Source: Hafnia paralvei ATCC 29927 (GTDB taxonomy: Bacteria > Pseudomonadota > Gammaproteobacteria > Enterobacterales > Enterobacteriaceae). Taken from it: DNA of 64,000 nucleotides. The stretch spans positions 1 through 64,000 of the forward strand of contig NZ_LXET01000004.1 of assembly GCF_001655005.1 (NCBI RefSeq), given 5' to 3'. Below the pieces are notes generated by a model, which was not told the origin of the DNA, did no database searches, and saw nothing but the letters and a program-made list of their open reading frames with translations. The position numbers were made by a program, and so were the translations under genes. How positions within the stretch are numbered: the first letter of the stretch is position 1; each line of letters starts with the position of its first letter. Positions 1-8,448 of this stretch are shown here, piece by piece.

Positions 1-18
1 GGATAAAAGCGCGCGAGT

Positions 19-46
19 GCAGAGACCACGCGCTAGTGGTCTCTGC
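19..46. terminator. perfect 11-bp inverted repeat, possible terminator
   Basis: An 11-bp perfect inverted repeat (arms 19-29 and 36-46, starting GCAGAGACC) with a 6-base loop forms a strong hairpin at the window edge. No T-run follows, so it may be a terminator or processing hairpin of a gene lying to the left of the window. That gene is not visible. Confidence 0.4.
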
Positions 47-85
47 CCGTACGCCTAAACTAGTGTATCAATGAAGCTCGGTATG

Positions 86-161
86 GACAGGCGGGCGGAA
101 TATTACACTGCAGTCCCACAAACGACAGGCGATCGAAACATTACACCGCAGCCCCACGAAT
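86..161. repeat. two imperfect 38-bp tandem repeats
   Basis: Bases 86-123 and 124-161 are two head-to-tail copies of a 38-bp unit beginning GACAGGCG. By eye they differ at about 8 of 38 positions. The best conserved part is ATTACACYGCAGYCCCAC (102-119 and 140-157). The pair lies 77 bp upstream of the deaminase start, where a promoter or operator is expected. Confidence 0.7.
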
Positions 162-237
162 TCTCACTTCACACTATTATTCCCCTTCACTCTCGAATAT
201 TCTTACTCTGCTAACTTTTTATTAACAGGAGTCACGA

Positions 238-696
238 ATGTCTTCTCATGATGAGTACCTACAGCGCGCTTTAGCGTTGGCGGCGGAGAGCGTTGAGCAG
301 GGCGGGCGTCCATTTGGTGCGGTAATCGTACGTAATGGAGAGGTTGTCGCCGAAGCGGTGAATACCATTCATCTTAACGGTGACCCAACGGCACATGCCG
401 AGCTGAACGGCATTCGTGATGTTTCTACACGTCATGGTAGTACTGCGCTGCGTGAGTGTGTGGTCTATGCAAGCGGTCAGCCTTGCCCAATGTGCTTGAG
501 TGCCATGTATCTGACCGGCGTGCAGGCGGTGTATTTCGCCAACGGTAATCAGGATGGGGAAGACTATAAACTCTCTACTGCAGCGATTTATCAGCAACTG
601 CAGTTACCGTTAGAACAGCAAACTTTGCCAATCCATCATTTACCGCAGTTGAATGGTCGTAAGCTGTATGAACGTTGGGCGCAAAAGCAGTCATGA
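238..696 (+). CDS. nucleoside/guanine deaminase family protein
   Basis: A 152-residue cytosolic zinc deaminase of the cytidine/deoxycytidylate deaminase fold. The zinc site is visible: a THAE-type motif (AHAEL, about residues 59-63) supplies the His ligand and proton-shuttling Glu, and PCPMC (about 82-86) supplies the two Cys ligands. Length and the early PFGAV motif resemble small bacterial guanine deaminases (GuaD-like) more than the tRNA deaminase TadA, but the substrate is not established. A good ribosome site (AGGAG) precedes the ATG. Its stop overlaps the start of the downstream transporter (ATGA), so the two are probably co-translated and may handle a purine or a related heterocycle together. 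Confidence 0.85.
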   Translation: MSSHDEYLQRALALAAESVEQGGRPFGAVIVRNGEVVAEAVNTIHLNGDPTAHAELNGIRDVSTRHGSTALRECVVYASGQPCPMCLSAMYLTGVQAVYFANGNQDGEDYKLSTAAIYQQLQLPLEQQTLPIHHLPQLNGRKLYERWAQKQS

Positions 697-1880
697 GCCA
701 AACACAAAAGCATGGATTGATGTTGTTAGTTTTGGTGTTGATCGGCCTGAACATGCGTCCGTTGTTGACGTCTATTGGTCCATTGCTGCCACAGTTACGT
801 GAAGCCAGTGGGATGAGTTTCACTGCCGTTTCGTTGTTAACCGCGTTGCCCGTTGTCGCGATGGGCGTTTTAGCGTTGGCGGGTGGTTGGGTTGATCGCC
901 ATTTCTGCGAGCGTAATAGTGTGGCATTGAGCCTGTTGGCCATTGCCGTGGGGGCTTTACTGCGGGAACTGGCACCGCAAAGCCTATTGCTGCTGAGCAG
1001 CGCGTTGCTTGGCGGTATTGGCATCGGGATTATTCAAGCGGTAATGCCGGCGGTGATCAAACGAACATTCCAGCGGCGTATGCCATTGGTGATGGGACTG
1101 TGGTCAGCGGCATTGATGGGTGGTGGTGGTTTAGGCGCGGCGCTAACGCCTTGGTTAGCTGAGCATAGCGACGTTTGGCATCGTTCTTTAGCATGGTGGG
1201 CGTTGCCAGCACTGGTTGCGTTAATCGGCTGGTGGCCGCAGAGTAAATCGCTCAACCAGCCGATAAAATCGTCGCAATTAGCGCAGCCATTGCGGCTACA
1301 TCTTAGTCCACGCGCGTGGACGCTGGGCCTGTATTTTGGGTTGATCAACGGCGGTTATACCAGCCTGATTGCATGGCTTCCACCTTACTATATGCAGCTT
1401 GGTGCCACGGCACAGTTCAGTGGTAGTTTGCTGGCGTTGATGACGGTAGGGCAGGCGGCAGGCGCGCTCATTCTGCCTATGTTTGCGCGTAAACAAGATC
1501 GGCGCAGCCTATTAATGGCGGCGCTTACGTTACAACTGATCGGTTTCTGCGGATTTATCTGGTTGCCACTCCAGATGTCGGTACTGTGGGCGGTAGTGTG
1601 CGGTTTTGGGCTCGGTGGTGCTTTCCCGCTGTGTTTGGTTCTGGCTCTCGACCATTCACCTCAGCCAGCTATTGCGGGGCGTTTAGTGGCCTTTATGCAA
1701 GGTATTGGTTTTATCGTCGCAGGGCTATCGCCGTATCTTTCCGGTTTACTGCGTAGCTTAAGCGGTAACTTCCTGCTGGATTGGATGTTCCATGCAGTGC
1801 TGGTGGTCGGACTTATGCTGCTGACGCTGCGCTTTGTTCCGTCACATTATCCACGAGAATGGGCACTGAACCGCCATTAA
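693..1880 (+). CDS. CynX/NimT family MFS transporter
   Basis: A hydrophobic 395-residue protein with about 12 membrane segments, of the cyanate/2-nitroimidazole (CynX/NimT, YeaN) branch of the major facilitator superfamily. The N-terminal GLNMRPLLTSIGPLLP stretch is typical of that branch. The start is placed at the ATG at 693, which overlaps the deaminase stop as ATGA. An in-frame TTG at 675 would add six residues but has no ribosome site of its own. Coupling to a deaminase gene suggests a nitrogen heterocycle or its product as cargo, which is an inference. A strong hairpin terminator follows directly. Confidence 0.88.
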   Translation: MSQTQKHGLMLLVLVLIGLNMRPLLTSIGPLLPQLREASGMSFTAVSLLTALPVVAMGVLALAGGWVDRHFCERNSVALSLLAIAVGALLRELAPQSLLLLSSALLGGIGIGIIQAVMPAVIKRTFQRRMPLVMGLWSAALMGGGGLGAALTPWLAEHSDVWHRSLAWWALPALVALIGWWPQSKSLNQPIKSSQLAQPLRLHLSPRAWTLGLYFGLINGGYTSLIAWLPPYYMQLGATAQFSGSLLALMTVGQAAGALILPMFARKQDRRSLLMAALTLQLIGFCGFIWLPLQMSVLWAVVCGFGLGGAFPLCLVLALDHSPQPAIAGRLVAFMQGIGFIVAGLSPYLSGLLRSLSGNFLLDWMFHAVLVVGLMLLTLRFVPSHYPREWALNRH

Positions 1881-1882
1881 AA

Positions 1883-1911
1883 AATCGCCAGCGTTTAAAG
1901 CGCTGGCGATT
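1883..1911 (+). terminator. intrinsic terminator after the MFS gene
   Basis: An 11-bp inverted repeat (1883-1893 and 1901-1911) with a 7-base loop begins two bases after the MFS stop codon. It lies between convergent genes (MFS rightward, yicI leftward) and has A-rich and T-rich flanks, so it may act in both directions. Confidence 0.8.
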
Positions 1912-1930
1912 GTCTTTGGCGTCAAAACGG

Positions 1931-4255
1931 CTATTTCAAGGAGACCGTCAGCTCTCCGCAGCCTTGCTGTGGGATAATGATAATACCCATTTCGTCAGGC
2001 TGTACTGAACCGTTGGTCGCAGAATTCACGCTGTGAATATTGCGTAAGCACAGACTCCAGTTGCACGCGTTACCTGTGCTGCTGACATGGAGTTGCTTGC
2101 CTTCACGTCGTACGCTAAGCGTGAACTGAGTACTGCCGTCGGCGGCAGGGATCACCGCTTGAGCCAGTGCGCCGTCTTCGAGGACGAACAGGTGGAAAAC
2201 AGTGCCGTCGGCATAGTCGTAATCTGGTTTCTGGCTATTATTTCCAATCGCAATCAGGCTATTTGGGCGAACATATAGCGGCAGGCTGTTGAAGTCATGG
2301 CGCTCTTTACGCCAGCCGCCGGTGACTTCTTGGTTAGTGTACAAATGTGTCCAACGCCCAGTCGGCAAGTAGACGCTAACGTCGCCTTTTTCGCTGAATA
2401 CCGGTGCAACCAGCAGCGAATCTCCCAACATGTATTGGCGATCCAGATAATCACAGCCAGGATCGTCTGGGAACTCTAGCATCATGGCGCGCATCACTGG
2501 TGAACCCGTATCCCTTGCCTGCGCAGATGCGGCATACAGATACGGCATCAGGCGGCATTTCCACTCAGTGAAGAAACGCACCACGTCGCAGGCTTGGTCA
2601 TCATATGCCCATGGCACACGATAAGATTTACTGCCGTGCAAGCGGCTGTGGCTGGAGAGCAAACCAAATGCGCACCAACGTTTGTAGACGTGAGCTGGCG
2701 CGGTATTTTCGAATCCGCCGATATCATGACTCCAAAAGCCAAACCCAGACAACCCTAGCGACAATCCCCCACGCAGGCTTTCAGCCATGGATTCATAGTT
2801 GGCGTAGCAGTCGCCGCCCCAGTGAACGGGGAATTGCTGTGCGCCCACGGATGCCGAGCGTGCAAACAACACCGCCTCATCTTTACCCAATGTCTGCTGC
2901 AAGACTTCGTAAACTAACTTGTTGTAAATAAAAGCATAGTGGTTATGCATTTTTTGTGGACATGAACCGTCATGCCATACGACATCTGTCGGGATGCGCT
3001 CGCCGAAATCGGTTTTGAAGCAATCCACTCCCATATGAATCAGGCGTTTCAGATGGCTGGCATACCAGTCACAGGCGGCTGGATTAGTGAAATCGACAAT
3101 TCCCTGTCCTGGTTGCCATTTATCCCACTGCCATACGTCGCCGTTCGGGCGTTTAAGCAGATAGCCTTTTTCCATCCCCTCTTTGAACAGCGGAGATTTT
3201 TGTCCAATGTAGGGGTTAATCCATACGCAGATTTTTAACCCTCGCGCTTTCAAGCGTTTGAGCATGCCTTGCGGATCGGGAAAGGTTTCTGCATCCCATT
3301 CAAAATCACACCATTGGAATGCCTTCATCCAGAAGCAGTCAAAGTGGAATACGTGTAGCGGCAGATTACGTTCCGCCATGCCGTCGATAAAGCTATTGAC
3401 GGTTTTTTCGTCGTAGTTAGTGGTGAATGAAGTCGTTAGCCATAGGCCGAATGACCACGCAGGCGGCAGTGCTGGGCGGCCTGTTAGACGAGTATAGCGA
3501 TCGAGAACCTGTTTCGGCGTTGGGCCGTCAAAGATCAGATATTCCAGATATTCGCCTTCCACACTGAACTGCACTTTCGAGACTTTTTCTGAGCCTATTT
3601 CAAATGACACGCATTCGGGATGATTCACCAGCACGCCGTAACCGCGGTTGGTTAAGTAGAATGGAATATTTTTGTAGGCTTGTTCGGTACTGGTGCCGCC
3701 GTCTCGGTTCCAGGTTTCAACGTTTTGCCCGTTTTTCACGAAAGCAGTGAATCGTTCACCTAAGCCATAGACGGTTTCACCGACGCCTAAATCGAGACGC
3801 TCATACAGATGTGTTTTGCCCTCTTTAGCGTTCTGAACATAACCATTGGATTTTGCTACGCTGCCAGTAATACGTTCGCCACTGCGTAGAAAGTCTAACG
3901 CCCAGTTTTCACCTTTAGTGACTCGCACGCTGAGATTTCCGCTATGCAGTGCGGCAAAACTATGGGTGTCTTCCATCCGAATGAGATGTTCGGTGGAGTG
4001 AGTTAAGGGATACTGTGGCCCGCGTTCCACTCGTCCAGCAAAGTGTGCGATGCGTACACCGATCACGCCTTCCTGCGGGGAGAAGAAACGCAGCGTAAAC
4101 AACGGTGTGTCTAGCTGTGCAGAACGAACGCTCGCGTCGCGTGGGGCGGCATAGACGATCATCTCACGGTCATGTTGTTCCACCTCGAATACATATAATG
4201 GGTGGATTAGGCTGAGTCCTTCTTGGATGAGCCAGTTACCGTCACTGATTTTCAT
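1931..4255 (-). CDS. yicI: alpha-xylosidase YicI (GH31)
   Basis: A 774-residue glycoside hydrolase family 31 enzyme, close to the 772 residues of E. coli YicI. It removes alpha-linked xylose from the non-reducing end of xylo-oligosaccharides such as isoprimeverose units. The GH31 nucleophile block KTDFGE is present near residue 415, and further on comes RSASVGAQQFPVHWGGD, the conserved region before the acid/base Asp. There is no signal peptide, so it is cytoplasmic. It is the second gene of a leftward yicJ-yicI operon and overlaps yicJ by 14 bases. The pairing implies that YicJ imports the xyloside and YicI cleaves it. Confidence 0.96.
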   Translation of the reverse strand: MKISDGNWLIQEGLSLIHPLYVFEVEQHDREMIVYAAPRDASVRSAQLDTPLFTLRFFSPQEGVIGVRIAHFAGRVERGPQYPLTHSTEHLIRMEDTHSFAALHSGNLSVRVTKGENWALDFLRSGERITGSVAKSNGYVQNAKEGKTHLYERLDLGVGETVYGLGERFTAFVKNGQNVETWNRDGGTSTEQAYKNIPFYLTNRGYGVLVNHPECVSFEIGSEKVSKVQFSVEGEYLEYLIFDGPTPKQVLDRYTRLTGRPALPPAWSFGLWLTTSFTTNYDEKTVNSFIDGMAERNLPLHVFHFDCFWMKAFQWCDFEWDAETFPDPQGMLKRLKARGLKICVWINPYIGQKSPLFKEGMEKGYLLKRPNGDVWQWDKWQPGQGIVDFTNPAACDWYASHLKRLIHMGVDCFKTDFGERIPTDVVWHDGSCPQKMHNHYAFIYNKLVYEVLQQTLGKDEAVLFARSASVGAQQFPVHWGGDCYANYESMAESLRGGLSLGLSGFGFWSHDIGGFENTAPAHVYKRWCAFGLLSSHSRLHGSKSYRVPWAYDDQACDVVRFFTEWKCRLMPYLYAASAQARDTGSPVMRAMMLEFPDDPGCDYLDRQYMLGDSLLVAPVFSEKGDVSVYLPTGRWTHLYTNQEVTGGWRKERHDFNSLPLYVRPNSLIAIGNNSQKPDYDYADGTVFHLFVLEDGALAQAVIPAADGSTQFTLSVRREGKQLHVSSTGNACNWSLCLRNIHSVNSATNGSVQPDEMGIIIIPQQGCGELTVSLK

Positions 4256-5699
4256 GACTTAAGTCCTCTGATGTCTTCATCTCTTGATTAAATTCTTGTT
4301 CGTTACGGCGTACACCTGCGGCTAGCTCTTTTAGGATGCGATTGATGAAAGGAGTACGTAGGGTGTAAAGGCGAGCCGCAATCACGGCGCTAAGGAAGTA
4401 GCAAATGGCTGGAACCAGCGTGAATAGGGCAATAATGCTGGCCATGGTGGCGCTATTTTGGGTTGCTGCGCCGGATTGGTAGCCTGAGCCCGCGAGCATC
4501 CAACCAATCAACGCACCGCCGAGTGCCAGACCCAGTTTTAGAACGAATAACGTACCGGCAAAGCTGATCCCTGTGAGACGTTTTCCGCTTTTCCATTCGC
4601 CGTAATCAACCGTATCGGACATCATCACCCACTGAATTGGGGTGACCAACTGATGCAGGATGCCGATGATAAAGATGAATACAAACATGGTGATATTCGC
4701 GCCGATAGGTACAAAGAACATCGCTACGCTCAATACCGTTAAAATCGCGTTGGTCCACCAGAATACGCTTACTTTGCATTTCCAATCAGTCAGTGGCTTG
4801 GCAGCAGCGCTGCCAAAAAGATTGCCAACGCAGTAAACGGTTAAGAACACGGTAAATACGGGGGGATTGTGAAGTAGGGATAGAAGATTAAACAACGCTG
4901 AGCCTTCTGGTGGAGCACCAAGCACATAGGTGACGTAGTACATCATTGCCCCTCCGCGCACAGACACCGCCAAAATATTAAAGATGGTTAGCAGGCCGAC
5001 GATACGCCATTGATCATTGCGCATGATGTCTCTGAGATCTTCACGCATGCTGCCCTGAATCGCGCCTTCATCGCTAATACGTTCTTTGGTGGTAGCGAAA
5101 CAGATAGCCAACATGAATACAGCGACAAGGGCGAGTATCGCAATCCCTCCTTGAAAACCGAAAGCCTGATTGCCTTTACCGACGAAATTGACCAGTGGCA
5201 TCATGAGTACGGTACTTAGCATGCCGCCGGCGGTCGCCAGCACGAAGCGATAGGACTGTAGGGAAATACGCTGTGTTGGATCGGCAGTGATAACGCCGCC
5301 TAGTGCGCAATATGGAATGTTGACGACGGTATACATAAGCGTTAACAGCGTATAAGTACATGCGGCGTAAACCATTTTTGCCGTTAGGCTAAGATCTGGC
5401 GTGCTGTAGGCGAAGACACAGACGATGCCGAATGGAATGGCGGCGAATAGCACATAGGGGCGAAACTTCCCCCAGCGGGTACGGGTGCGATCGGCCACCA
5501 GACCCATGACGGGGTCGGAAATAGCATCCAGCGCTCGAGCCACTAAAAACATGGTGCCAACGAAGCCGGCTGGAATACCAAAAATATCCGTATAAAAAAA
5601 CATCATGTAAAACATGACATTATCAAAAACGATATGGCTAGCGGCGTCGCCTAGCCCATAACCGATTTTTTCCCGCATTGACAGAATATGGTTGCTCAT
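4242..5699 (-). CDS. yicJ: glycoside-pentoside-hexuronide:cation symporter YicJ
   Basis: A 485-residue, 12-helix transporter of the GPH (melibiose carrier-like) family. It starts with the typical REKIGYGLGDAA motif, followed by VMGLVADRTRTRWGKFRP, the conserved loop between helices 2 and 3. It is somewhat longer than E. coli YicJ (about 460), with a charged C-terminal tail. The ATG at 5699 has an AGAGGG ribosome site. As first gene of the yicJI operon it likely imports alpha-xylosides with sodium or protons. A CRP-like site lies about 110 bp upstream. Confidence 0.94.
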   Translation of the reverse strand: MSNHILSMREKIGYGLGDAASHIVFDNVMFYMMFFYTDIFGIPAGFVGTMFLVARALDAISDPVMGLVADRTRTRWGKFRPYVLFAAIPFGIVCVFAYSTPDLSLTAKMVYAACTYTLLTLMYTVVNIPYCALGGVITADPTQRISLQSYRFVLATAGGMLSTVLMMPLVNFVGKGNQAFGFQGGIAILALVAVFMLAICFATTKERISDEGAIQGSMREDLRDIMRNDQWRIVGLLTIFNILAVSVRGGAMMYYVTYVLGAPPEGSALFNLLSLLHNPPVFTVFLTVYCVGNLFGSAAAKPLTDWKCKVSVFWWTNAILTVLSVAMFFVPIGANITMFVFIFIIGILHQLVTPIQWVMMSDTVDYGEWKSGKRLTGISFAGTLFVLKLGLALGGALIGWMLAGSGYQSGAATQNSATMASIIALFTLVPAICYFLSAVIAARLYTLRTPFINRILKELAAGVRRNEQEFNQEMKTSEDLSHENQ

Positions 5700-5807
5700 A
5701 TATCCCTCTGAGGCGCATCTAGTGTGAATTCAATACGCCATTTTTAGAGCAAGGATATATCGCTAACCATTGTGTTTTTTGGTTCTGAAATTATGTTTTG
5801 TGTTTTA

Positions 5808-5823
5808 TGTGATCAAGGTAACC
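5808..5823 (-). promoter_or_regulatory. possible CRP site upstream of yicJ
   Basis: On the plus strand, TGTGA-N6-TAACC (5808-5823) matches 8 of 10 core positions of the CRP consensus TGTGA-N6-TCACA, with one perfect half-site. It sits about 110 bp upstream of yicJ, a carbohydrate operon of the kind often under catabolite control. The match is imperfect and untested. Confidence 0.35.
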
Positions 5824-5856
5824 GGTTTTGAAACAGAGTTATTATAGGGAAAGATG

Positions 5857-5884
5857 AGACGCAGTTAAGTTATTAGCTGCGTCT
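5857..5884 (-). terminator. terminator of the DJ-1/PfpI gene
   Basis: An 8-bp perfect inverted repeat (AGACGCAG ... CTGCGTCT, 5857-5864 and 5877-5884) lies immediately downstream of the leftward PfpI-family gene. Only a short T-rich stretch follows, so termination strength is uncertain. Confidence 0.6.
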
Positions 5885-5889
5885 ATATT

Positions 5890-6465
5890 TTAGGCGCGCG
5901 TACGCCAGAAATCGTAATAGATGTGGTCTACCTGAAAATCAACGTTGGCACTATCGCCGGTCAGCTTCCAGCCTAGATGGAAGGCAAAATCAAAGGCGAC
6001 GCCCAGACCTTTACCACTCAGTAAGTTGCCGTCTTCAACGATCTTTTCATCCACGTATATACCGTCTTTCACATCCTGATAAAGCTCGCCTGAGCAAGTA
6101 TAGCGGCGCCCCTTGAGCAGATGATTACCGCCCAGTACGCGGGCAGCGGCAGAACAGATGGGGCAAATCCATTTCCCTGCTTCGTCGTGGCGACGAATGA
6201 ATTCAACCACTAAGGGGTTCGCGGCAAGATTAACGGTTCCTTCTGGCCCGCCGGGGATCACAACGGCGTCGAAGGTTTCATCCATATTGCGTTCCAGAAG
6301 TGCATCGGCAAACATCCGAATATTGTGGTAGCTGGTGATTTCCAACATATCTTGGCAGGCTAACGTGGTGACGCTGATATTAAGGCGGCGCAGCACGTCG
6401 ATGGTCATGATAGCTTCAGCTTCTTCAAATCCTTTAGCCAACAATACAGCGACTTTCTTAGACAT
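5890..6465 (-). CDS. DJ-1/PfpI family protein
   Basis: A 191-residue protein of the DJ-1/ThiJ/PfpI superfamily, resembling YajL-type proteins. The N-terminal GFEEAE motif carries the conserved acidic residue, and CPICSAAARVLG (about residues 99-110) contains the nucleophile-elbow cysteine. Members act as glyoxalases, protein deglycases or chaperones in oxidative and carbonyl stress; which applies here cannot be read from the sequence. The start has a strong ribosome site (GGAGAT). It is a single-gene unit lying between yicJ and selC. Confidence 0.88.
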   Translation of the reverse strand: MSKKVAVLLAKGFEEAEAIMTIDVLRRLNISVTTLACQDMLEITSYHNIRMFADALLERNMDETFDAVVIPGGPEGTVNLAANPLVVEFIRRHDEAGKWICPICSAAARVLGGNHLLKGRRYTCSGELYQDVKDGIYVDEKIVEDGNLLSGKGLGVAFDFAFHLGWKLTGDSANVDFQVDHIYYDFWRTRA

Positions 6466-6607
6466 GGTATCTCCTGCTAATTAGGGGCGGTTATTTATGC
6501 AGCGAAGAGTACCAAACTTGTACCGATAAAAATAAAACGATGTTTTGAATATGCCATGGGCGTCGCGAAACAAGGATTTATCCTTTAGCATTGCAGGGAT
6601 TTCGGGG

Positions 6608-6613
6608 TATAAT
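6608..6613 (+). promoter_or_regulatory. selC promoter -10 box
   Basis: A perfect TATAAT at 6608-6613 lies 24 bases before the mature 5' end of selC, followed by a G+C-containing discriminator. The -35 is weak; a TTTAGC at 6584-6589 would give 18-bp spacing. Confidence 0.6.
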
Positions 6614-6637
6614 TGCCGACTCTCTCGATCTCCTAAT

Positions 6638-6732
6638 GGAAGATCATCGTCCCCGGTGGGGCGGCTGGACTTCAAATCCAGTTGGGGCCGCCAGCGGTCC
6701 CGGGCAGGTTCGACTCCTGTGATCTTCCGCCA
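6638..6732 (+). tRNA. selC: tRNA-Sec (anticodon UCA)
   Basis: A 95-nt gene for selenocysteine tRNA, the same length as E. coli selC. The 8-bp acceptor stem pairs GGAAGATC with GATCTTCC, the anticodon TCA is at 6672-6674 within the loop CTTCAAA, a long extra arm follows, and the 3' CCA is encoded (6730-6732). It reads UGA codons for selenoproteins such as formate dehydrogenases. It sits next to yicIJ as in E. coli. selC is a classic integration site for enterobacterial islands, and a partial duplication of its 3' end appears at 8360-8373. Confidence 0.97.
6711..6724 (+). repeat. attL-like copy within selC
   Basis: The 14-bp sequence CGACTCCTGTGATC, part of the selC T-arm and acceptor stem, is the left copy of the direct repeat bounding the mini-island. 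Confidence 0.7.
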
Positions 6733-6931
6733 ATTTGCCTCTACTGAACTCTTCCAACGTCAACTAGGCCCCTGTTAAACCTTTGTGTATCAAGCTATCC
6801 ATATATCCCGAGGTCAACCGGCATCAAACGGTTTTGGGGGGTATCAGGTTCGTTACTGGCGGAAATCCCTCAGGAGGATGGATTCATCAAAGGCCGGAGG
6901 ATGTCATAGCGCTAACCGATGCTAAAGTTAA

Positions 6932-7123
6932 AACCGCGAAGTTATCCGGTTCATGGATTTTGTTCGCGACAATCCGCATCAGCAGGTCTTTGAGGACGAT
7001 CTGTTCACCATTCGCTATTTCCAGAAAGGTAGCGGACATATCACGTTTAAACGCCTTGAACTGGTGGAGAAGATGAATGACATTGTAGCGAAGCATTATC
7101 TGGGAGCGCTGCCCGCAAAATAA
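6932..7123 (+). pseudogene. fragment of a DUF4942-type island protein
   Basis: An open stretch of 63 codons ends in TAA at 7121-7123, with an in-frame stop just upstream at 6929. An internal ATG lies at 6953 without a convincing ribosome site. The translation ends with FKRLELVEKMNDIVAKHY, which resembles the C-terminal end of DUF4942 proteins found in CP4-type islands. The N-terminal part of such proteins is missing, so this looks like a truncated remnant. Identification rests on memory of the family and is moderate. Confidence 0.5.
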
Positions 7124-7210
7124 ACGCTATCTGCGTAATGAGCTTCACCAGGAATTTCTGGCATACTAAGCGGATTACAGCATTGCTAGTCAGATGTAAG
7201 CGGAGGCGGC

Positions 7211-8248
7211 ATGACAGATAAATACTTAACCCAATCCCCGGCAGGCGAATTTGTTATGTTTGCCAGTGATGACGGTGAAGTTCGTGTTGAATGCCGCTTT
7301 GAGCAAGAGACGTTATGGCTCTCTCAGGCAACCATCGCAAGCCTTTATCAGATCACTCCTCAGGCCGTTACACAGCACATTAAAGCGATCTATGAAGAAG
7401 GCGAACTTGAACAAAACGCAACCTGTAAGTCTTACTTACAAGTTCAACAGGAAGGTGGCCGTCAGGTAAGCCGCAACAGGCTTCACTACAGCCTGCCTGT
7501 TATTCTTGCTGTAGGCTACCGCGTTCGCTCCCCTCGCGGCACGCAGTTCCGCCAGTGGGCAACCCAGACGCTCCAGGAATATCTGATCAAAGGTTTTGTG
7601 ATGGACGATGAGCGGCTGAAAAATCCGCCAGTGGGTTCTTCTGCTGTGCCCGATTACTTCGATGAGATGCTCGAACGCATCCGCGATATTCGGGCCAGCG
7701 AGCGACGGGTTTATTTGCGGGTTAGGGAGATTTTTGCGTTAGCTGCCGACTATCAACCGTCGCTAAAAGAAACCACTCAGTTCTTTCAAACCATCCAGAA
7801 CAAGTTGCATTTTGCCTGCACCGGACATACCGCCGCTGAACTCATTCATCTTCGTGCTGACGCCAGCCAGCCGCATATGTGGCTGACCAGCTATAAAGGT
7901 GAAGAGGTACGTAAGGGTGACGTGACGGTGGCAAAAAATTATCTCACTCAGGATGAGGTTAGCGAACTCAATCGCGTGGTTAACATGTGGCTGGATTTTG
8001 CCGAAGATCAGGCCCGCCGCCGTCAGCAGGTCTTTCTGCGCGACTGGCAGGATAAGCTGGATCAGTTCCTGCAATTTAACGACCGTGAGGTTTTGCAAGG
8101 TGCTGGTACGGTCAGTAAGAAAATGGCCGATGAAAAAGCCCAGGCTGAATATAGTCAGTTTGCTGAGCAGCAGCGCCGCTTAAAAGAAGCCGAAGGCGAG
8201 AAGGATATTGCCGCTTTGCTACAGTGGAAAACAGAGCCGAAAAAGTAA
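7211..8248 (+). CDS. rhuM: RhuM family protein
   Basis: A 345-residue protein of the RhuM family (COG3943), named after a gene of Salmonella pathogenicity island 3, also located at selC. The N-terminal half carries the family block LWLSQATIASLYQITPQAVTQHI, a helix-turn-helix-like segment, and YRVRSPRGTQFRQWA around residues 98-112. The C-terminal third is charged and helical. Biochemical function is unknown; the family occurs on islands and phages. The ATG has a good GGAGG ribosome site. Full length with no frameshift suggests it is still expressed or recently acquired. Confidence 0.9.
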   Translation: MTDKYLTQSPAGEFVMFASDDGEVRVECRFEQETLWLSQATIASLYQITPQAVTQHIKAIYEEGELEQNATCKSYLQVQQEGGRQVSRNRLHYSLPVILAVGYRVRSPRGTQFRQWATQTLQEYLIKGFVMDDERLKNPPVGSSAVPDYFDEMLERIRDIRASERRVYLRVREIFALAADYQPSLKETTQFFQTIQNKLHFACTGHTAAELIHLRADASQPHMWLTSYKGEEVRKGDVTVAKNYLTQDEVSELNRVVNMWLDFAEDQARRRQQVFLRDWQDKLDQFLQFNDREVLQGAGTVSKKMADEKAQAEYSQFAEQQRRLKEAEGEKDIAALLQWKTEPKK

Positions 8249-8359
8249 CTCAGAATGCCTCCGCCCTCATAAGGAAAATCATTTGGGGGGGCTTATGGGA
8301 GTTACTCATTTATCCAACACAAAATATTAATTTTAACTCAATGAGTTAAGTATCAAATA

Positions 8360-8373
8360 CGACTCCTGTGATC
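8360..8373 (+). repeat. attR-like copy of the selC 3' end
   Basis: An exact 14-bp copy (CGACTCCTGTGATC) of bases 6711-6724. It lies in otherwise non-coding DNA 112 bp after rhuM and marks the likely right end of the selC-integrated element. A 14-bp match between two nearby sites is unlikely by chance, and its position in the tRNA end supports integrase origin. Confidence 0.65.
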
Positions 8374-8448
8374 GATTTAAAACATCCTCTATATAGGCAA
8401 GTTTCCTCTATACCTATGCGGTAACACCCCCTCCTTTCTACGCAAAAA

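Larger units (their letters stand above)
6711..8373. mobile_element. decayed mini-island integrated at selC
   Basis: The 14 bases at 6711-6724 near the 3' end of selC (T-arm into acceptor stem) recur exactly at 8360-8373. This is the pattern left when a tRNA-targeting integrase inserts an element and regenerates the tRNA 3' end. The 1.65-kb interval holds a DUF4942-type C-terminal fragment (6932-7123) and an intact rhuM gene (7211-8248), both typical of accessory islands. No integrase or recombination-directionality gene remains, so the element is probably a deletion remnant that can no longer move by itself. Salmonella SPI-3, also at selC, carries a rhuM. Confidence 0.7.

Noticed and set aside
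675..692. Upstream TTG start for the MFS gene
   Set aside because: It would sit inside the deaminase frame without its own ribosome site; ATG 693 overlaps the stop as ATGA.
6733..7210. Integrase gene next to selC
   Set aside because: No frame encodes tyrosine-recombinase motifs; only remnants and rhuM are present.
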